From Galaxea fascicularis (lineage: Eukaryota > Cnidaria > Anthozoa > Scleractinia > Euphylliidae), in the NCBI GenBank assembly GCA_948470475.1, contig OX419341.1, forward strand, positions 3,513,013 to 3,577,012: a stretch of DNA of 64,000 nucleotides, in the 5' to 3' direction. Each line of letters begins with the position of its first letter. The stretch's first letter is position 1. The translations under genes were made by a program, and so were the position numbers. Below are positions 45,401 to 55,400 of this stretch, one piece after another. The notes below the pieces were generated by a model. It made no database searches. It saw only the letters and a program-made list of their open reading frames with translations, and was not told the origin of the DNA.

Positions 45401-48400
45401 AAGCGTTTGTTCTTTATTTAAACGATAGTCTTAAATTTAAACTGTGTTCGGTATTTCACAGCAATTACAAAGACGATCTCAAGGAAAAAGACAAAATTAA
45501 ATGAAAATGTACATCAATCTGGTCTTCAGTAACGAAAAACGCTTGCAGACGACTGCAGGCTCTTTGGCCATTTTATTAAAAATGATGGTGAATAAAGTTG
45601 TGCAAATGAAACACAATTTTGACCTTTCAGATCCCCCAAGATTGCACCAAATGGCACCTTTGAGCATCCAAATTAAAAAAAAAATTCTTTTTTCTTTTTT
45701 TTGGGGGGGTGGGGGGTGGGGGGAAGCCCAGACCCCCCTACAGGCTTGTGCCCTACAGGCGCTCAGCGCAGTGCCTTTGGCCACCTGACTGCCTCCACCT
45801 TCAGAATGGCCTCCTACAAATCTTTTTGAGAAGGCTTTAAAGGAGCATTCTTTTGGACTAATTTTGAATAAAAATACTTGTAATAGACAGTAATCTGAGT
45901 GACCACCTATTGTAAGTACTCTTATTCTGATGCAGTTCCAAAACAACGCACCCCAAGTCTTTCCTGTTTTTTGCTTACCTCTTGGCATACGTGGTCGACC
46001 CCGTCCGCCACGCCCACCTCTTCCACCTCCCCTTCCTCCCCTGCCCCCTCTCACAGGGGATACATTCCCTGACATGCCACTAGAGTGGAATCTGTTAGTC
46101 GGTGATCTAGTTCCTTTGGCACCAGGTGAGGAAGCCTCTGGTGACACTGGAGATTTATCTGCGATAGTGTCATTACCAGAGTTATCGACAGCACCATCAG
46201 CTCCTTCAAGGTTCAAAGGAACCCACTTCTGACGACCACCTACAAATAAGTGGGAGAAGGTTACTCAACAAAGCTCTGAGTGTCAAATCATTCCTAACTA
46301 ACAAAACAAGACTAAGGATAATAGCATCGTTGATTAACAAATAGACTGTGTTTGGTCCTGGCAGGTACAGAGAAGTGCAATATGAACTTCAGGTACATAA
46401 TGTGACCAACATCCCCTAGTACAGTTTAAAAGTACACTGTACACAAAGCAAAAAACATAGCCAAATGGAATATTTAACAAATAGAAAACATGTACTATGT
46501 TTCCATCAAGTTATAAACACAAGTGACAGTCTGGGAGAACCAGAAATACTGTGGGAACACGAGCCACAGACGAGTGTTTCCATAGCTTTTTGGGTTCTTC
46601 CAAACTTTTTCTTAGGACTTGTTTTCTACAGTTTAACTTTTCTTTTTAACTGATGATGTCATTTAAGGGTCTTTACTACTTTATTATAATATCATAACTC
46701 CATATACATAAGACCCCCAACATAACATGAATCTTAAAATTCTTTATAAGGCCATAGATGGAAGCCAATCTCTAAATTCTCATTTGTAAGTAAAGCACCA
46801 AATGAAGACAATTTATCAAAGAAAAGATCCAATGTACATGACTACCACAAGAAGAACTGTATCACTTAAACCAAGCACAAACAATAATGGCTTGGACTGT
46901 TGAAAAAGGAATGGCTTCAATGACTGTCCATGAACCTCAACACAAAAGAAAGGAGTTGTAGGAGTTGGGTAGGCTGCTAGTTAAAATCTGAAAATTCTGG
47001 GTTTTTTTTTTCCAGAATCATTAAATTAATCATAATCTCCATACAAGGTTGCACAAAAGGCTCCATTTGGAAATTATGCTCCCTAATAAATTTTGAAAAG
47101 CCAAGGAGGCAAATTCTCTCTGAATTGTTTTCAAGAGAGAATGTCTGTCAGACAACCTCACTAGTATACAGTAGGGAACACAAATACTTTGATAGCATTC
47201 CAAGTACAACCAAACGTAAAAGTCTAAAATGTTTAATCAAAATATCTCATAACAAACAATGTTATTACTGCTACCAGAAATCTTTTATGGCAGCATTAGT
47301 AGTCACATTCAGAAAAATAATATTACAGTCCCCCACAATGACCAAACAGAAAAGGATAATTATACAAATAACATCTTTAGAAGGGTTTGCTCTTGAAACA
47401 GAATATAAGATACTCAACAACTTTTGTTCTGACAATGAAAATTTCTGATGAAATCTTGCAAATCTTTTCAAACAATACCACAGTAATGCAAGAAATACAT
47501 TGTTTTGTTGCAACTAGGCAACAAACTTAGAGACAAACTATTTTGTTCTTTTATTCATGTCATACATCAATACTTGAATTGGTAATCATGTTTTAAATAT
47601 CAGTTTTGTCTTGAAGATAAATTACAAATTAAAATCAATCTTCCAAACCACTATATAAATGAAAAGAATAAACCAAACTTCCCTGTTTAAATAAAGAAGA
47701 GTTTTCCTGGTAACATATTACACTAAAACCATGATTTACAAGTAAGAAACTGTATAGCAACCTCTGATTTTAGAAGTGGTGATTGTTGTATGGTGTAATA
47801 TTACTTCGTGTTAATCAGGCCCTGGTTGTTCAAAGGCTGGATAACACTATCCACTGGATAAATATCTATCCAGTGGAAAGTGCAATTAGCTTTCCCAATA
47901 CTTATCCGCTGGATAGTGATTTATCCAGTGGATAGCGCTATCCAACATTTGAACAACTGGGGCCGGATGTCTGGCTTGAGAAATGGCTAGCCTAGGAGGG
48001 AAGGACAGGGGGTGGGGGAAGGGAGAGGGTAGGGGAATGTTCATCCAGGGTCTGTAAGACATGAAAACTATTGCAGAGAAAAAGCTGTCACAACAATGCC
48101 TCTGCATAGTGACCAAAAATAGTGATGTTTGATTGAAAGTCGGCATATATGTTGCAGTTAAAAATAAAATTCTGGTAAAAATTTTGTAACTTAGGTTATA
48201 CATCAATTTCCTTTGTCTCCTAACCCTAATTTTGAATAATTAGGCTTAGGAGACAAAGGGATTTGAGAATCAACCTAGGTTAAAAATTTTTACCTGAACT
48301 TAATTTTGACCTGCAACATATATATAATCGCATTCTGTTAAGCATTTAGTTACAAGTAATACTCAATGGTCAGTGTTTAGCATTTTAAGAATAAAGAAAT

Positions 48401-49666
48401 ATCCACAGATGGCAAAACTTTCAAACACAAAGGTGATAAAGATAAACAAAAAGAAAATTCGTGTTTGTTTTCAAACCTTCACCAACTTTTAATTGAACGT
48501 TTGGCTTCACTTTTCGTAAATCAGTATTGTTTACTGAAATACATCTGCAAGACTTCTTGTGCAAAACATTTGAATGATAAAATGAAAATCAAGAAAAAAG
48601 GAAAAATCACATACAATTCAAATTTAGACGGTATTTACGTTAAGAGGTGTTATGTACAAATTATTATCACCGCCGTTTCTTTCGTTCCACCTATAAATAA
48701 AAGCGTACTGTTTTAGGTGAAATAAAAATGTTATACGTTCTTTTTATAGAAAAGGTGACAACAGGCCCTATACCCAATTCAATGTCGCACGATTTCCAGC
48801 TTGAAACACAAATCATTAATATTTGAAGATGAAATTCAGTGGCCAAGTCGATTTCTCATCAAACTGCCATCGTGTTTATACAAGTAGTTACTCAAAATTA
48901 GTAGCAACTCTACCTTTTTTCTTCGGCGTTGTTTTCTGGTTCTCATCGTCTGAGAGTTCGTTTTCAGTATTTTCTTTTTTGGCAGCAATCGTCTATAAAA
49001 AACAAAGAAGGAAATCAAATAAAACATCAGAACTGGTATCACCGACAGTGTTCGTAACAAGGACAAACAAGATACGAAATGCACATTCATTATCGTTTAT
49101 GTAAAACAGGAAACTTTTTACTCTCTGTACCTTGCCGTCCTTATTAGAAGCGGTAGATTCACCGGGAGTCGGCCAGTTGGTTATATCCGTAAATTCACTG
49201 CCCTAAAATATAACAGACACCTGAGCAAATGACCCGCTGGATCTCAAGTGAGCACAAACCACTTTACCCACTACCCCACGGTGGCTTACCTTGCCTTTGC
49301 GCTTAGCGGCTTTCACAACAGACGGTTTTTCTGGTTCTTCTGAAAGACGAATACACAAACTTGTTCAGGTACAGCTGTTTAAGGCGACAGTTCATGTAAA
49401 GACAGTTCAAACAGCTTACCCTTTTCGCCACTATTCTTCAAGTGCCTCGTCCAAGGATTTTTCGGCGGGGGAGGTACATCTGCCCAGTCATTACGCTTCT
49501 CGTCTTTAAGCGACGTATTCTCGCTCAAGTTTTCGTTTTGCTCCCTCTCAGCGATGTTGTTTGTAACCTCTACCTGCTCTTTATCATTTTTACAATTGTC
49601 CGTTACGTGATTTTCATTCTCAAGGACATCGAGTTTCGCCTTAGGAACGCTTTCTACTTCAGTCAT
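30037..49666 (-). CDS. LARP1: LARP1 orthologue (La-related protein 1), complete, 23 coding exons
   Basis: Exons 5' to 3' (minus): 49666-49420, 49339-49290, 49202-49131, 48992-48914, 46239-45979, 43809-43605, 43084-43030, 42747-42658, 41598-41493, 41290-41231, 40324-40163, 39356-39280, 37788-37691, 37135-36961, 36845-36804, 36697-36234, 34988-34822, 34425-34338, 33635-33579, 33152-33043, 32747-32698, 31986-31906, 30459-30037. All junctions keep frame and give 1072 aa plus stop. Order: Trp motifs ([11 protein letters not shown]), KWVPL, RGG box about 215-237, La motif about 294-388, RSLPTTVPE and HHVGWVM linker, DM15 repeats about 770-905, charged tail. In animals LARP1 binds the cap and 5'TOP of ribosomal-protein mRNAs downstream of TOR; the function here is inferred from the conserved domains. 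ATG 49664-49666 is chosen because it opens the only frame leading to NPWTRHLKN. Confidence 0.94.
30790..30990 (+). repeat. Dispersed ~220-bp element, copy in the last LARP1 intron
   Basis: Shares ttgtaatatcaatgctttat, acaggattacacaagatgaa, tctccctactacttctctag and ggaaatgtgtaacgacaac with the copy at 23035-23255, in the same order. Confidence 0.65.
31052..31120. repeat. Long hairpin, 34-bp arms, 1-nt loop
   Basis: 31052-31085 and 31087-31120 (aaaactgtgtgggacatcga... and its complement) pair at 33 of 34 positions around a single G. It lies in an intron of LARP1. Confidence 0.85.
31906..34988 (-). CDS. LARP1: LARP1 DM15 (cap-binding) exons
   Basis: Exons 34988-34822, 34425-34338, 33635-33579, 33152-33043, 32747-32698 and 31986-31906. 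They encode [96 protein letters not shown] and [20 protein letters not shown]. These are the three DM15 repeats in order, the module that in human LARP1 holds the m7G cap and first TOP cytidine. Confidence 0.95.
32196..32352 (+). repeat. ~160-bp element with agggctgtgctctag ends, copy 1
   Basis: Ends agggctgtgttctagc and agagcacagcct; internal ctggtcgcccctggcaactt and aaatattagtttttgcacca. The same element in reverse orientation is at 39062-39222. Confidence 0.68.
33916..34127. repeat. MITE with gagggtcccctatac ends
   Basis: Left gagggtcccctatac and right gtataggggaccctc are perfect 15-bp inverted repeats. Internal cgtga/tcacg-rich repeats (cgtgaaacgtga and similar) occur across the body. 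Confidence 0.75.
35441..36190. mobile_element. Element with ~147-bp terminal inverted repeats
   Basis: 35441-35587 and 36041-36190 are inverted repeats with scattered mismatches (shared cagcatgtgctgcctattat, attattcgtttcaaactttc and gagtgtgac(c/t)tcatttg). The 450-bp core has no transposase, so it is a non-autonomous DNA element. In the LARP1 intron before the DM15 exons. Confidence 0.72.
36234..37788 (-). CDS. LARP1: LARP1 central exons (acidic region and TTVPE linker)
   Basis: Exons 37788-37691, 37135-36961, 36845-36804 and 36697-36234 encode [53 protein letters not shown], then a Pro-rich stretch with [10 protein letters not shown] and [11 protein letters not shown]. Each string has a clear human LARP1 counterpart in the same order. 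Confidence 0.93.
37320..37364. repeat. Perfect hairpin, 22-bp arms
   Basis: aaaagtacatgtaactcata... at 37320-37341 and its exact complement at 37343-37364, with a 1-nt loop. Confidence 0.85.
37905..38013. repeat. MITE with ttaaccctttaactcccaa ends
   Basis: Left ttaaccctttaactcccaa and right ttgggagttaaagggttaa are exact 19-bp inverted repeats. Confidence 0.78.
38013..39060 (-). repeat. Dispersed ~220-bp element split by the 840-bp insertion
   Basis: Left part 38013-38099 (reverse of ...gatatttta, attctccccactacttatat and aggaagtatgtagag) and right part 38940-39060 (reverse of gagtgatcagcatcaaattt, ctccttgtgatatcaac and acagagtggtcacgaaag) together rebuild the family seen intact at 23035-23255. 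Confidence 0.7.
38100..38939. mobile_element. 840-bp TA-flanked DNA element (non-autonomous)
   Basis: Perfect 27-bp terminal inverted repeats (ccgtatttactcgtgtataa...; 38100-38126 and 38913-38939), flanked by TA on both sides (38098-38099, 38940-38941). TA target duplication fits Tc1/mariner-type mobilisation. No open frame resembles a transposase. The element is inserted inside an older repeat (38013-39060). Confidence 0.82.
39062..39222 (-). repeat. ~160-bp element with agggctgtgctctag ends, copy 2
   Basis: Reverse-oriented copy of 32196-32352: gaggctgtgctctgagaaaa ... gccaggggtgaccagg ... cgctagagcacagccct. Confidence 0.68.
40011..40082 (+). repeat. (AAT)n/(AAC)n microsatellite
   Basis: Trinucleotide run beside LARP1 exon 40324-40163. 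Any poly-Asn or poly-Ile reading is an artefact of the repeat. Confidence 0.9.
41493..43809 (-). CDS. LARP1: LARP1 La-motif exons
   Basis: Four exons (43809-43605, 43084-43030, 42747-42658, 41598-41493) encode [45 protein letters not shown] and [26 protein letters not shown]. This matches the human LARP1 La motif (KRQIEYYF...[22 protein letters not shown]) closely, including the aromatic and Asp residues used for RNA binding by La modules. The first exon also carries a Tyr/Asn/Gln-rich lead. Confidence 0.94.
41892..42366. repeat. Second copy of the 987-1174 fold-back element, interrupted by a ~300-bp insert
   Basis: Ends tcaggattgtcaaaaag and ctttttgacaaccctg, with shared interior (cagctactttcctagtttcg, gttaccccctca). 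The match to copy 1 breaks after gctgtctac (about 42023) and resumes at ttcctagattctcc (about 42324). The insert has its own fold-back ends (ttactaacc.../...ggttagtaa) and a right half resembling 32880-32965. Confidence 0.65.
42436..42544. repeat. Perfect 45-bp inverted repeat, 19-nt loop
   Basis: 42436-42480 (agattttggtattatcaaca...) and 42500-42544 are exact reverse complements. The flanks share ctgtgtttgtatt (42365-42377 and 42545-42557), a possible 13-bp target duplication bounding about 42378-42544. Confidence 0.82.
44321..45181. mobile_element. 861-bp element with acagggtccga ends and internal GGTCGCC motifs
   Basis: 11-bp exact terminal repeats acagggtccga / tcggaccctgt, plus subterminal inverted strings (gcgaccaaaaatt, ggcgactaac and their complements). 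No transposase frame. In a LARP1 intron. Confidence 0.68.
45979..46239 (-). CDS. LARP1: LARP1 RGG-box exon
   Basis: Begins [13 protein letters not shown] (KWVPL is a LARP1 signature) and ends in a run of RGG repeats followed by RPRMPR-G. RGG boxes bind RNA and are usual before the La motif in LARP1. The frame stays open past the donor (45978), so read-through could be mistaken for a longer exon. Confidence 0.9.
47819..47964. repeat. MITE rich in tatccactggata
   Basis: Ends ggccctggttgttcaaa and tttgaacaactggggcc; the body is built of repeats and inversions of ctatccactggataaat, giving an extended stem. Confidence 0.8.
48144..48326. repeat. Fold-back element, long imperfect arms
   Basis: Left atatatgttgcag...taacttaggtt...tttgtctcctaa and right ttaggagacaaa...aacctaggttaaaa...ctgcaacatatat pair over roughly 80 bp each. 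Confidence 0.68.
49420..49666 (-). CDS. LARP1: LARP1 first coding exon
   Basis: Encodes residues 1-82 and one base of codon 83, then donor gtaagc. An acidic/Asn-rich start ([11 protein letters not shown]...) is followed by [19 protein letters not shown]; the NPWT motif is shared with vertebrate LARP1 N-termini. Confidence 0.85.
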
Positions 49667-51647
49667 AATACGATGTGAACGTGTATAAACGTTGACGTAT
49701 TCAAACTACTCCACAAGGCAACCTTCCGCCGACGAACAAACCTGAACCCCACACACGAAGAGCAGATAGTCTCGGATTGTGTCCGCGAAGGTTTCCTGTG
49801 CCTTTTCTCGAGCAAACAGTCCAAAAATCCCGGTTAATTTCCAACTTTTCTTTACCATTCAGCCATGTGGCTTTGAGAGAGAGCGAGTCTTACTCGGGAG
49901 ACCCGTAGTGGACATGCGCGAGGCAAGTGATCAGGTCAGACAACCAGCCAATCAGGGGTAGGTATGGAACAAAGCGGTGAAAATGGAAGAACACAGCAAT
50001 AAGCTGTCCAAATAGAAAAGAAGTACCCGTGCAATCAAACTTTAAAAGACAAAATAATAGCGATACCCTCCATACCTGTTGTATCGCTCGTACCAATTCA
50101 CTTTACTGAACGTTTCATTTGTTTTTGCTCCCAAATACGCGATATTTGATATCTTAACAGTACATGTGGCAGTTTAACTCTGTTCGGTTCTCGAATTAAG
50201 AATGACACCGCTTTACACGTGAATATTCAAATCATCATAAAATATTGGCGAAAATTCGATTATATATATATATATATATGTCATGAATATTCATAACAAG
50301 TTTACGATAACTGAAAGCAGCTGTTTGATGCTCGTGTATTTTTCAATGAATGTGTCTCAAAACACGGTTTCAGGTTCGCGAGTGCAACAAGCGCTCCAGT
50401 AACACAACTTAAGTTGAAAAAACTCGGAATTTTGAATCTTGAAAGTTTTATTTTGAATGTCGGTTGATTTCTTCTTGGATTAAAGGGACCGTCGTAAAAG
50501 AGACAATCCTGAATGAATATTCGACTGAGGCTTAATATTCTTCAGAGCCGTCTTCACATTGTCATGACTGTCATGACTTCGGACATGCACTACTGAATTC
50601 GCACTTCCTGATTCAACGAGACGTGAAACTCATCACGTAATGCAGCAACTGTAGAAGTGTCATGACTCGGCTGTTGGCAACGGGTAACTGACGTCATAGC
50701 AGTTGATGTAGAGAGTTTTCGCTGTCTCAAAGATAAGTATTTACAAACAAGGCGTTTTTTCTCCTAAATACTTTTGTAAAGTCGTGAAGAAGCCAATAAC
50801 TGATAAACAGCGTCAAAAGATAACCTATCTTTAGACAATGTTATTTTTTCTGCTGTGAAGTAGTTTTTGTAAACAGCATTCAAAATTTTTAAGCCAGACA
50901 ACCAGACAATGTTTTAATAGATATAGAAAAAAGTGGATTGTTGTGTCACGTTCTTATGGCGATCATTTTGGCCACGAGAACAAACATTACACTAATCACG
51001 ATATCCTGATCACTGTCGGCTATTTAAAAGGCCAAACAACCAAGTATAACTATTTTTATTTACAGTCAATGCATATTACAGATGAAAAAAAAAACTGTGC
51101 ATAAACGGCACAGAAAACTTGATTATCTTAATGTATCGTGATATTTTTGTCGAACGCGCTCAGTGATAAATAAAATGAAAGCGCGAAGTGAAGAGTTCAA
51201 AAATTAAACTTAATACTGTACAATCACATTTCTTCTGGTTTCTTGTTCTTCTAACACGTTTCAGTCTGTTTGCCGTTTAAATTGTTTCTGTGTTCTTTTT
51301 ATGTACATGCATGTGTGGGACATGAACTATTTCGATTATGAGCGTGTGACGGAAACCCGGGGCAAAACCATTCATTCCGTTCGAATAATGTGGCAATAGA
51401 GGAATATTCCGCTTGTATCAATAGCCGAGTTACGTGCTACCAGGCATTACCTTGCAACAAGCATTTAATTTCTTTTAACCTAAAGCTACAGTAGTCACGC
51501 ATGTTAACAGGGGATGAGTTAAAAGTTGTTGGCCATGAACCTAATTTCCACGAACGACTCTTCTTTGGAGGCTTGGTTGTCCATCCTGAAGGATCCGCAG
51601 TCATTGCACTGAAGGTTTACACCGGAAACCTTTAACAAGCATGAGTA
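49667..51647. other. LARP1 upstream / sGC-beta-1 downstream intergenic region
   Basis: About 2 kb between the LARP1 start codon and the stop of the next minus-strand gene, so it must hold the LARP1 promoter. An ATTGG/CCAAT box lies at 49947-49953 and a TA dinucleotide run at 50263-50279. No other gene was seen. Confidence 0.5.
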
Positions 51648-51855
51648 TTACAATGACCCCTTGAGCCCACGACCGAATGATACTCCTCTGAGTAAAGGAG
51701 CCTGGCGAGGTCTTCTGATGACGGGCTTTCTGGGGTACCGAGGGTGCCAGTTCAGAATGTAAGTCACCATGGGCTCGTCTCGACCCTTCATTAACACAGC
51801 CTCGCGTTTCTCAAATAGGAAGATTGGGTGACGGCTGACAAACTTTTGTAGGCAT
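51648..51855 (-). CDS. Paralogue 1 last exon with basic C-terminal extension
   Basis: Completes Arg572, then [20 protein letters not shown] and [14 protein letters not shown], equivalent to the human RGPVSMKGKKEPMQVWFL end of the cyclase domain. About 28 further residues are rich in Arg, Pro and Gly ([18 protein letters not shown]...), then TAA. Paralogue 2 stops within nine residues of the same point. Confidence 0.88.
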
Positions 51856-52460
51856 CTATAAAATAAAAGAATACCACGATACAGCGGTTTTCGTTTGAGC
51901 ATGGAATGGTAATTGCGTTTGCTTTGGTTTAGCATCGCTTTGCTCTGTGACTCGCGCCACTCTCACAACCAATGAGAGGCAAACCCAAAACCAATCACCA
52001 CCTGCACGGGTGTATATTCCGCACTGGCGGGGTGGACTGAGGTAGTGAGGAAAGCGCCTTGCCATTACAAGTTATCTACTCTACTCCCTTGTGTTTCCAG
52101 TTTCTAAACAACGCAGGTCTGTATATATACTCTCGTAAAACCTCACACGATGACTTAACGGAGATGGTGACTCAAGATACAAGGTAGTGCGCTAAATTAG
52201 TCTGACAACAAATAAAACATCATTTGGTACCTGTAGGTCGCCTCACTCACACAGACCTTCCCTGAGATTCCTGTGGTCTCTGTGCGGCTTGTAAGATTGA
52301 CTGTGTTGCCAAACAAACAGTAACGAGGAGTCTTATGCCCTACCACGCCTGCCACCACCTCACCGGAATGCACTCCTATCCTTATCTGAAAAAAGCTCAA
52401 ACAAAGAATCCCATTCAAGGAATGAATTATATAGGGGACTGTTTCTTTTTTGCTACCGTT

Positions 52461-52497
<37 letters not shown>

Positions 52498-55400
52498 TGA
52501 TGACCACACTTACCTCAATTTGATAGTCTATTTTCTTCATAATTTGAAGGATAGGATACATATTGAATATGGAAATACACTTGAAAAACTGGCAGAGTTT
52601 TTTTCAAATAATGTCAATGTGTCTACTAAGCAAAACCACTGAAATCTAATTTGGGTTAGTATTTTTTCCTCTATACTGATTACCAAGAAACTTCCCTTTA
52701 CGGCGTGAATCTGGCATACGCCATTCGCTCTGGGCGATGAGTAATCATTCCTGTTCCGGAATGATCTCATTAGAAAAGGGGAGCAGGGTTGGCGCAGTGG
52801 TGAGAGCACAGTGGTGAGAGCGCTCGCCTTCCTCCAATGTGTCCCGGGTTCGATTCTCGTACTCGACGTCATAAGTGGGCTGATGTCGAGTTTGTTGGTT
52901 CTCTACTCTGCTCCGAGAGGTTTTTCTCCGGGTGCTCCGGTTTTCCCCTCATATGCTCTCCAAAAACCAACATTTCATTTGATTTAGTTTGATTTGAGAG
53001 TTGTAGAGAATTTAGATATGCAAAGATTTCGAATTAATTTGCGCCTAATAAGCAATAAATTATTATTATTATAATTATTATTATTATTATTTTATTACTT
53101 AGCTTTTTGAAGTGCTACTTTTGTTAGCCGAGCTGCCAGTTGAAATGTCATCAAGAGCAGGTAGAAACCATCAGACAGGTCGATGGTTGAGACAGGTGAC
53201 AAAATGTCACCCGGCATATATCGTGAAGCCGTGTACGTGGGAGAATACACTTGTTGTTGTGTAAATATGTTACTCTCGTTAAAATTAATTATTATCATTC
53301 TAGTGTCCCCAATTAGTAGAGGGATCTTTGCCCTCGGCTAAATATCTTTTATCTTGACACTATAATTAAGTCATGATGATGAGGACGATGACGATGATGA
53401 CTACATTATACCCTTCGATTCAATCGCGTTACATTACCCGGTGGCTTATGTGTTTTAGTCCAAGTTTTTGTCTTTGCGTCTTTCCGAGTCTACCTGCTCG
53501 TATCGGTCCGTCTGTCTTTTTGTCCACCTGAGTTCTATTTATTTATTCATTTTCATTTCTTCCATTACTTGAATCTTTCCCCCACGATGTTTCACTTCTT
53601 TCACCGAATCGATCATATCCAATGCCACGTGACACAGATTACGCGCATGCCATGTATTCCTCTCAGGTAATCCGCTGACTGCCATATACTTGTCTCCAAC
53701 AGTTTCAATCTGTAAACGCGAGGTACACATGATAAAATTCAGGAGCGGGCAAGCAGCTTTAAAATTGCTCCTGGCGTATTTTCTGAGAACGTTTCAAGAG
53801 ATATTCCCGAAATTAGGTATATAATTTACATGCAGTCGGGCTTCTTTTAAGCGCGACCGCATACGAAGTCTTCTCATTTTACGGGAGGAGGGGGACTTAA
53901 CGGAAACGTAAATTATGTAATCGTTCAGCAGGGGTCAGACCACAGTGGGTCTGCATTTGACAACAGGAGGGGATATGAATTTGAAAACATAAGCCTTTAA
54001 CAGAGATCAGGAGCCCATACAAACATTTATTCCATGCCCTGATTCGGAAGAAACTGAAAGAGACGTCGATACCTTGGCTGAAATCAGAGATGAAAATCTC
54101 GTATATGACTCGAACAAAAAAGAGAATGTAACGACAGTTTGCTTCAAGCACTGTAAATGAAAGCTATCCAAGAATGGCTTCGACCTGCATCGATATCAAA
54201 ACACATTCAGGTATGTTAAACTGCTGTCACATTGTGAACACTGGAAAACAATACATGTACGTGTTTTAAGACCACAAATTTGGTAGACAGAGTCATGCAC
54301 AAATACTCGAAAGAAGTGAATTCCTGTACTTTTAAGATATAAAGCTGAGCTTTTCTATCAGCTTCTGAATGCAGTCGCCTTAGGAAGGCAGTATTTCACC
54401 TAATTCCTGGAAACCGAATGTATGGGCGGCTACTATGCTGCTAGCTTAGACAGAAAAAGTGATGCAGTGTTACATTTACTTGGCGTCCCGGTTCTTACAG
54501 TGGTCGCGTTCGCGTACGAAAGGTGGTCGCTTACCAGAGGCTCCAATTATAGTGAAAAGACAGGGAAAATGTTGATATTTGGAAAAGTGGTCGCTTACTT
54601 GAAGTGGTCGCGTACGAGACTTGGTCACAAAGAGAGTTCCAATTGTATTCATATGAAACACGTGTAACAAAATAAATTGATTCAATTATCCATTCTTTCG
54701 GTAAGTCAATAAGTCAGTGTCTTACCTTGTAGACATCGTTTATTTCAGGATCAGTGCGAATGTCAAACTCAGTGTAGATATCATTGAGAAGCTGAACTAT
54801 CTCCACCGGCTCAGAATTCTGGCAAATGCTCGCAAAATCCACGATGCCGCTGAACAGGACGGTCACCATCTCAAATTTCTCTGCCTGAACTGGACGCTTG
54901 TGTCTTAGCTCTTGCGCTACTGAGGGGGGTAGTATGGAATACAGTAATTGATCCGTAAGTTCTTTCTCTTCAGCCAGATCCTTGTGTGTTTGGCGTAACT
55001 TGTCCGTCAGAATTTCCAGCTCTCTAGTGAGTAAGTGATCCTCTTGATATTGCTCCGAAAGCAATATCAAGTTTCTCGTAGCATCGTGCAGCGGTATGTC
55101 GCTAAGATACAAGCCATTCTCTCTCAAATTCTCCAAGTTGCTGACACTCGGAGAACAGAGAAATAACAAGTTGTCGAACTCTTCCAGATGAATAATTTGT
55201 CCTTTTAACCTCAAAGGTTTAGAATCGAAGTTCAAGTTGCCATCCGTTGAGTTAGGAAGTCGCATGTATTCTGGACGCGTGGTTAGAACAAAAAGTGTGT
55301 TGATGTGAGCCAGCAAAGAGTTATGGGTAAACTGTAATTTGGGTCGAACGAGTTCAAAGACCTCGGGTACCTTTAATATGGTGATTGGGGAGTTGATGTC

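Larger units (their letters stand above)
46240..48913 (-). other. LARP1 intron 4 (2.7 kb)
   Basis: Between exons 48992-48914 and 46239-45979. Holds two fold-back elements (47819-47964, 48144-48326). Short open frames at 46465, 47125 and 48465 show no homology I recognise. Confidence 0.65.

Noticed and set aside
45497..45978. Open frame continuing LARP1 exon 5 by about 160 codons
   Set aside because: It runs through a perfect GTAAGC donor into repeat sequence; the next exon (43809) joins in phase and continues the LARP1 alignment.
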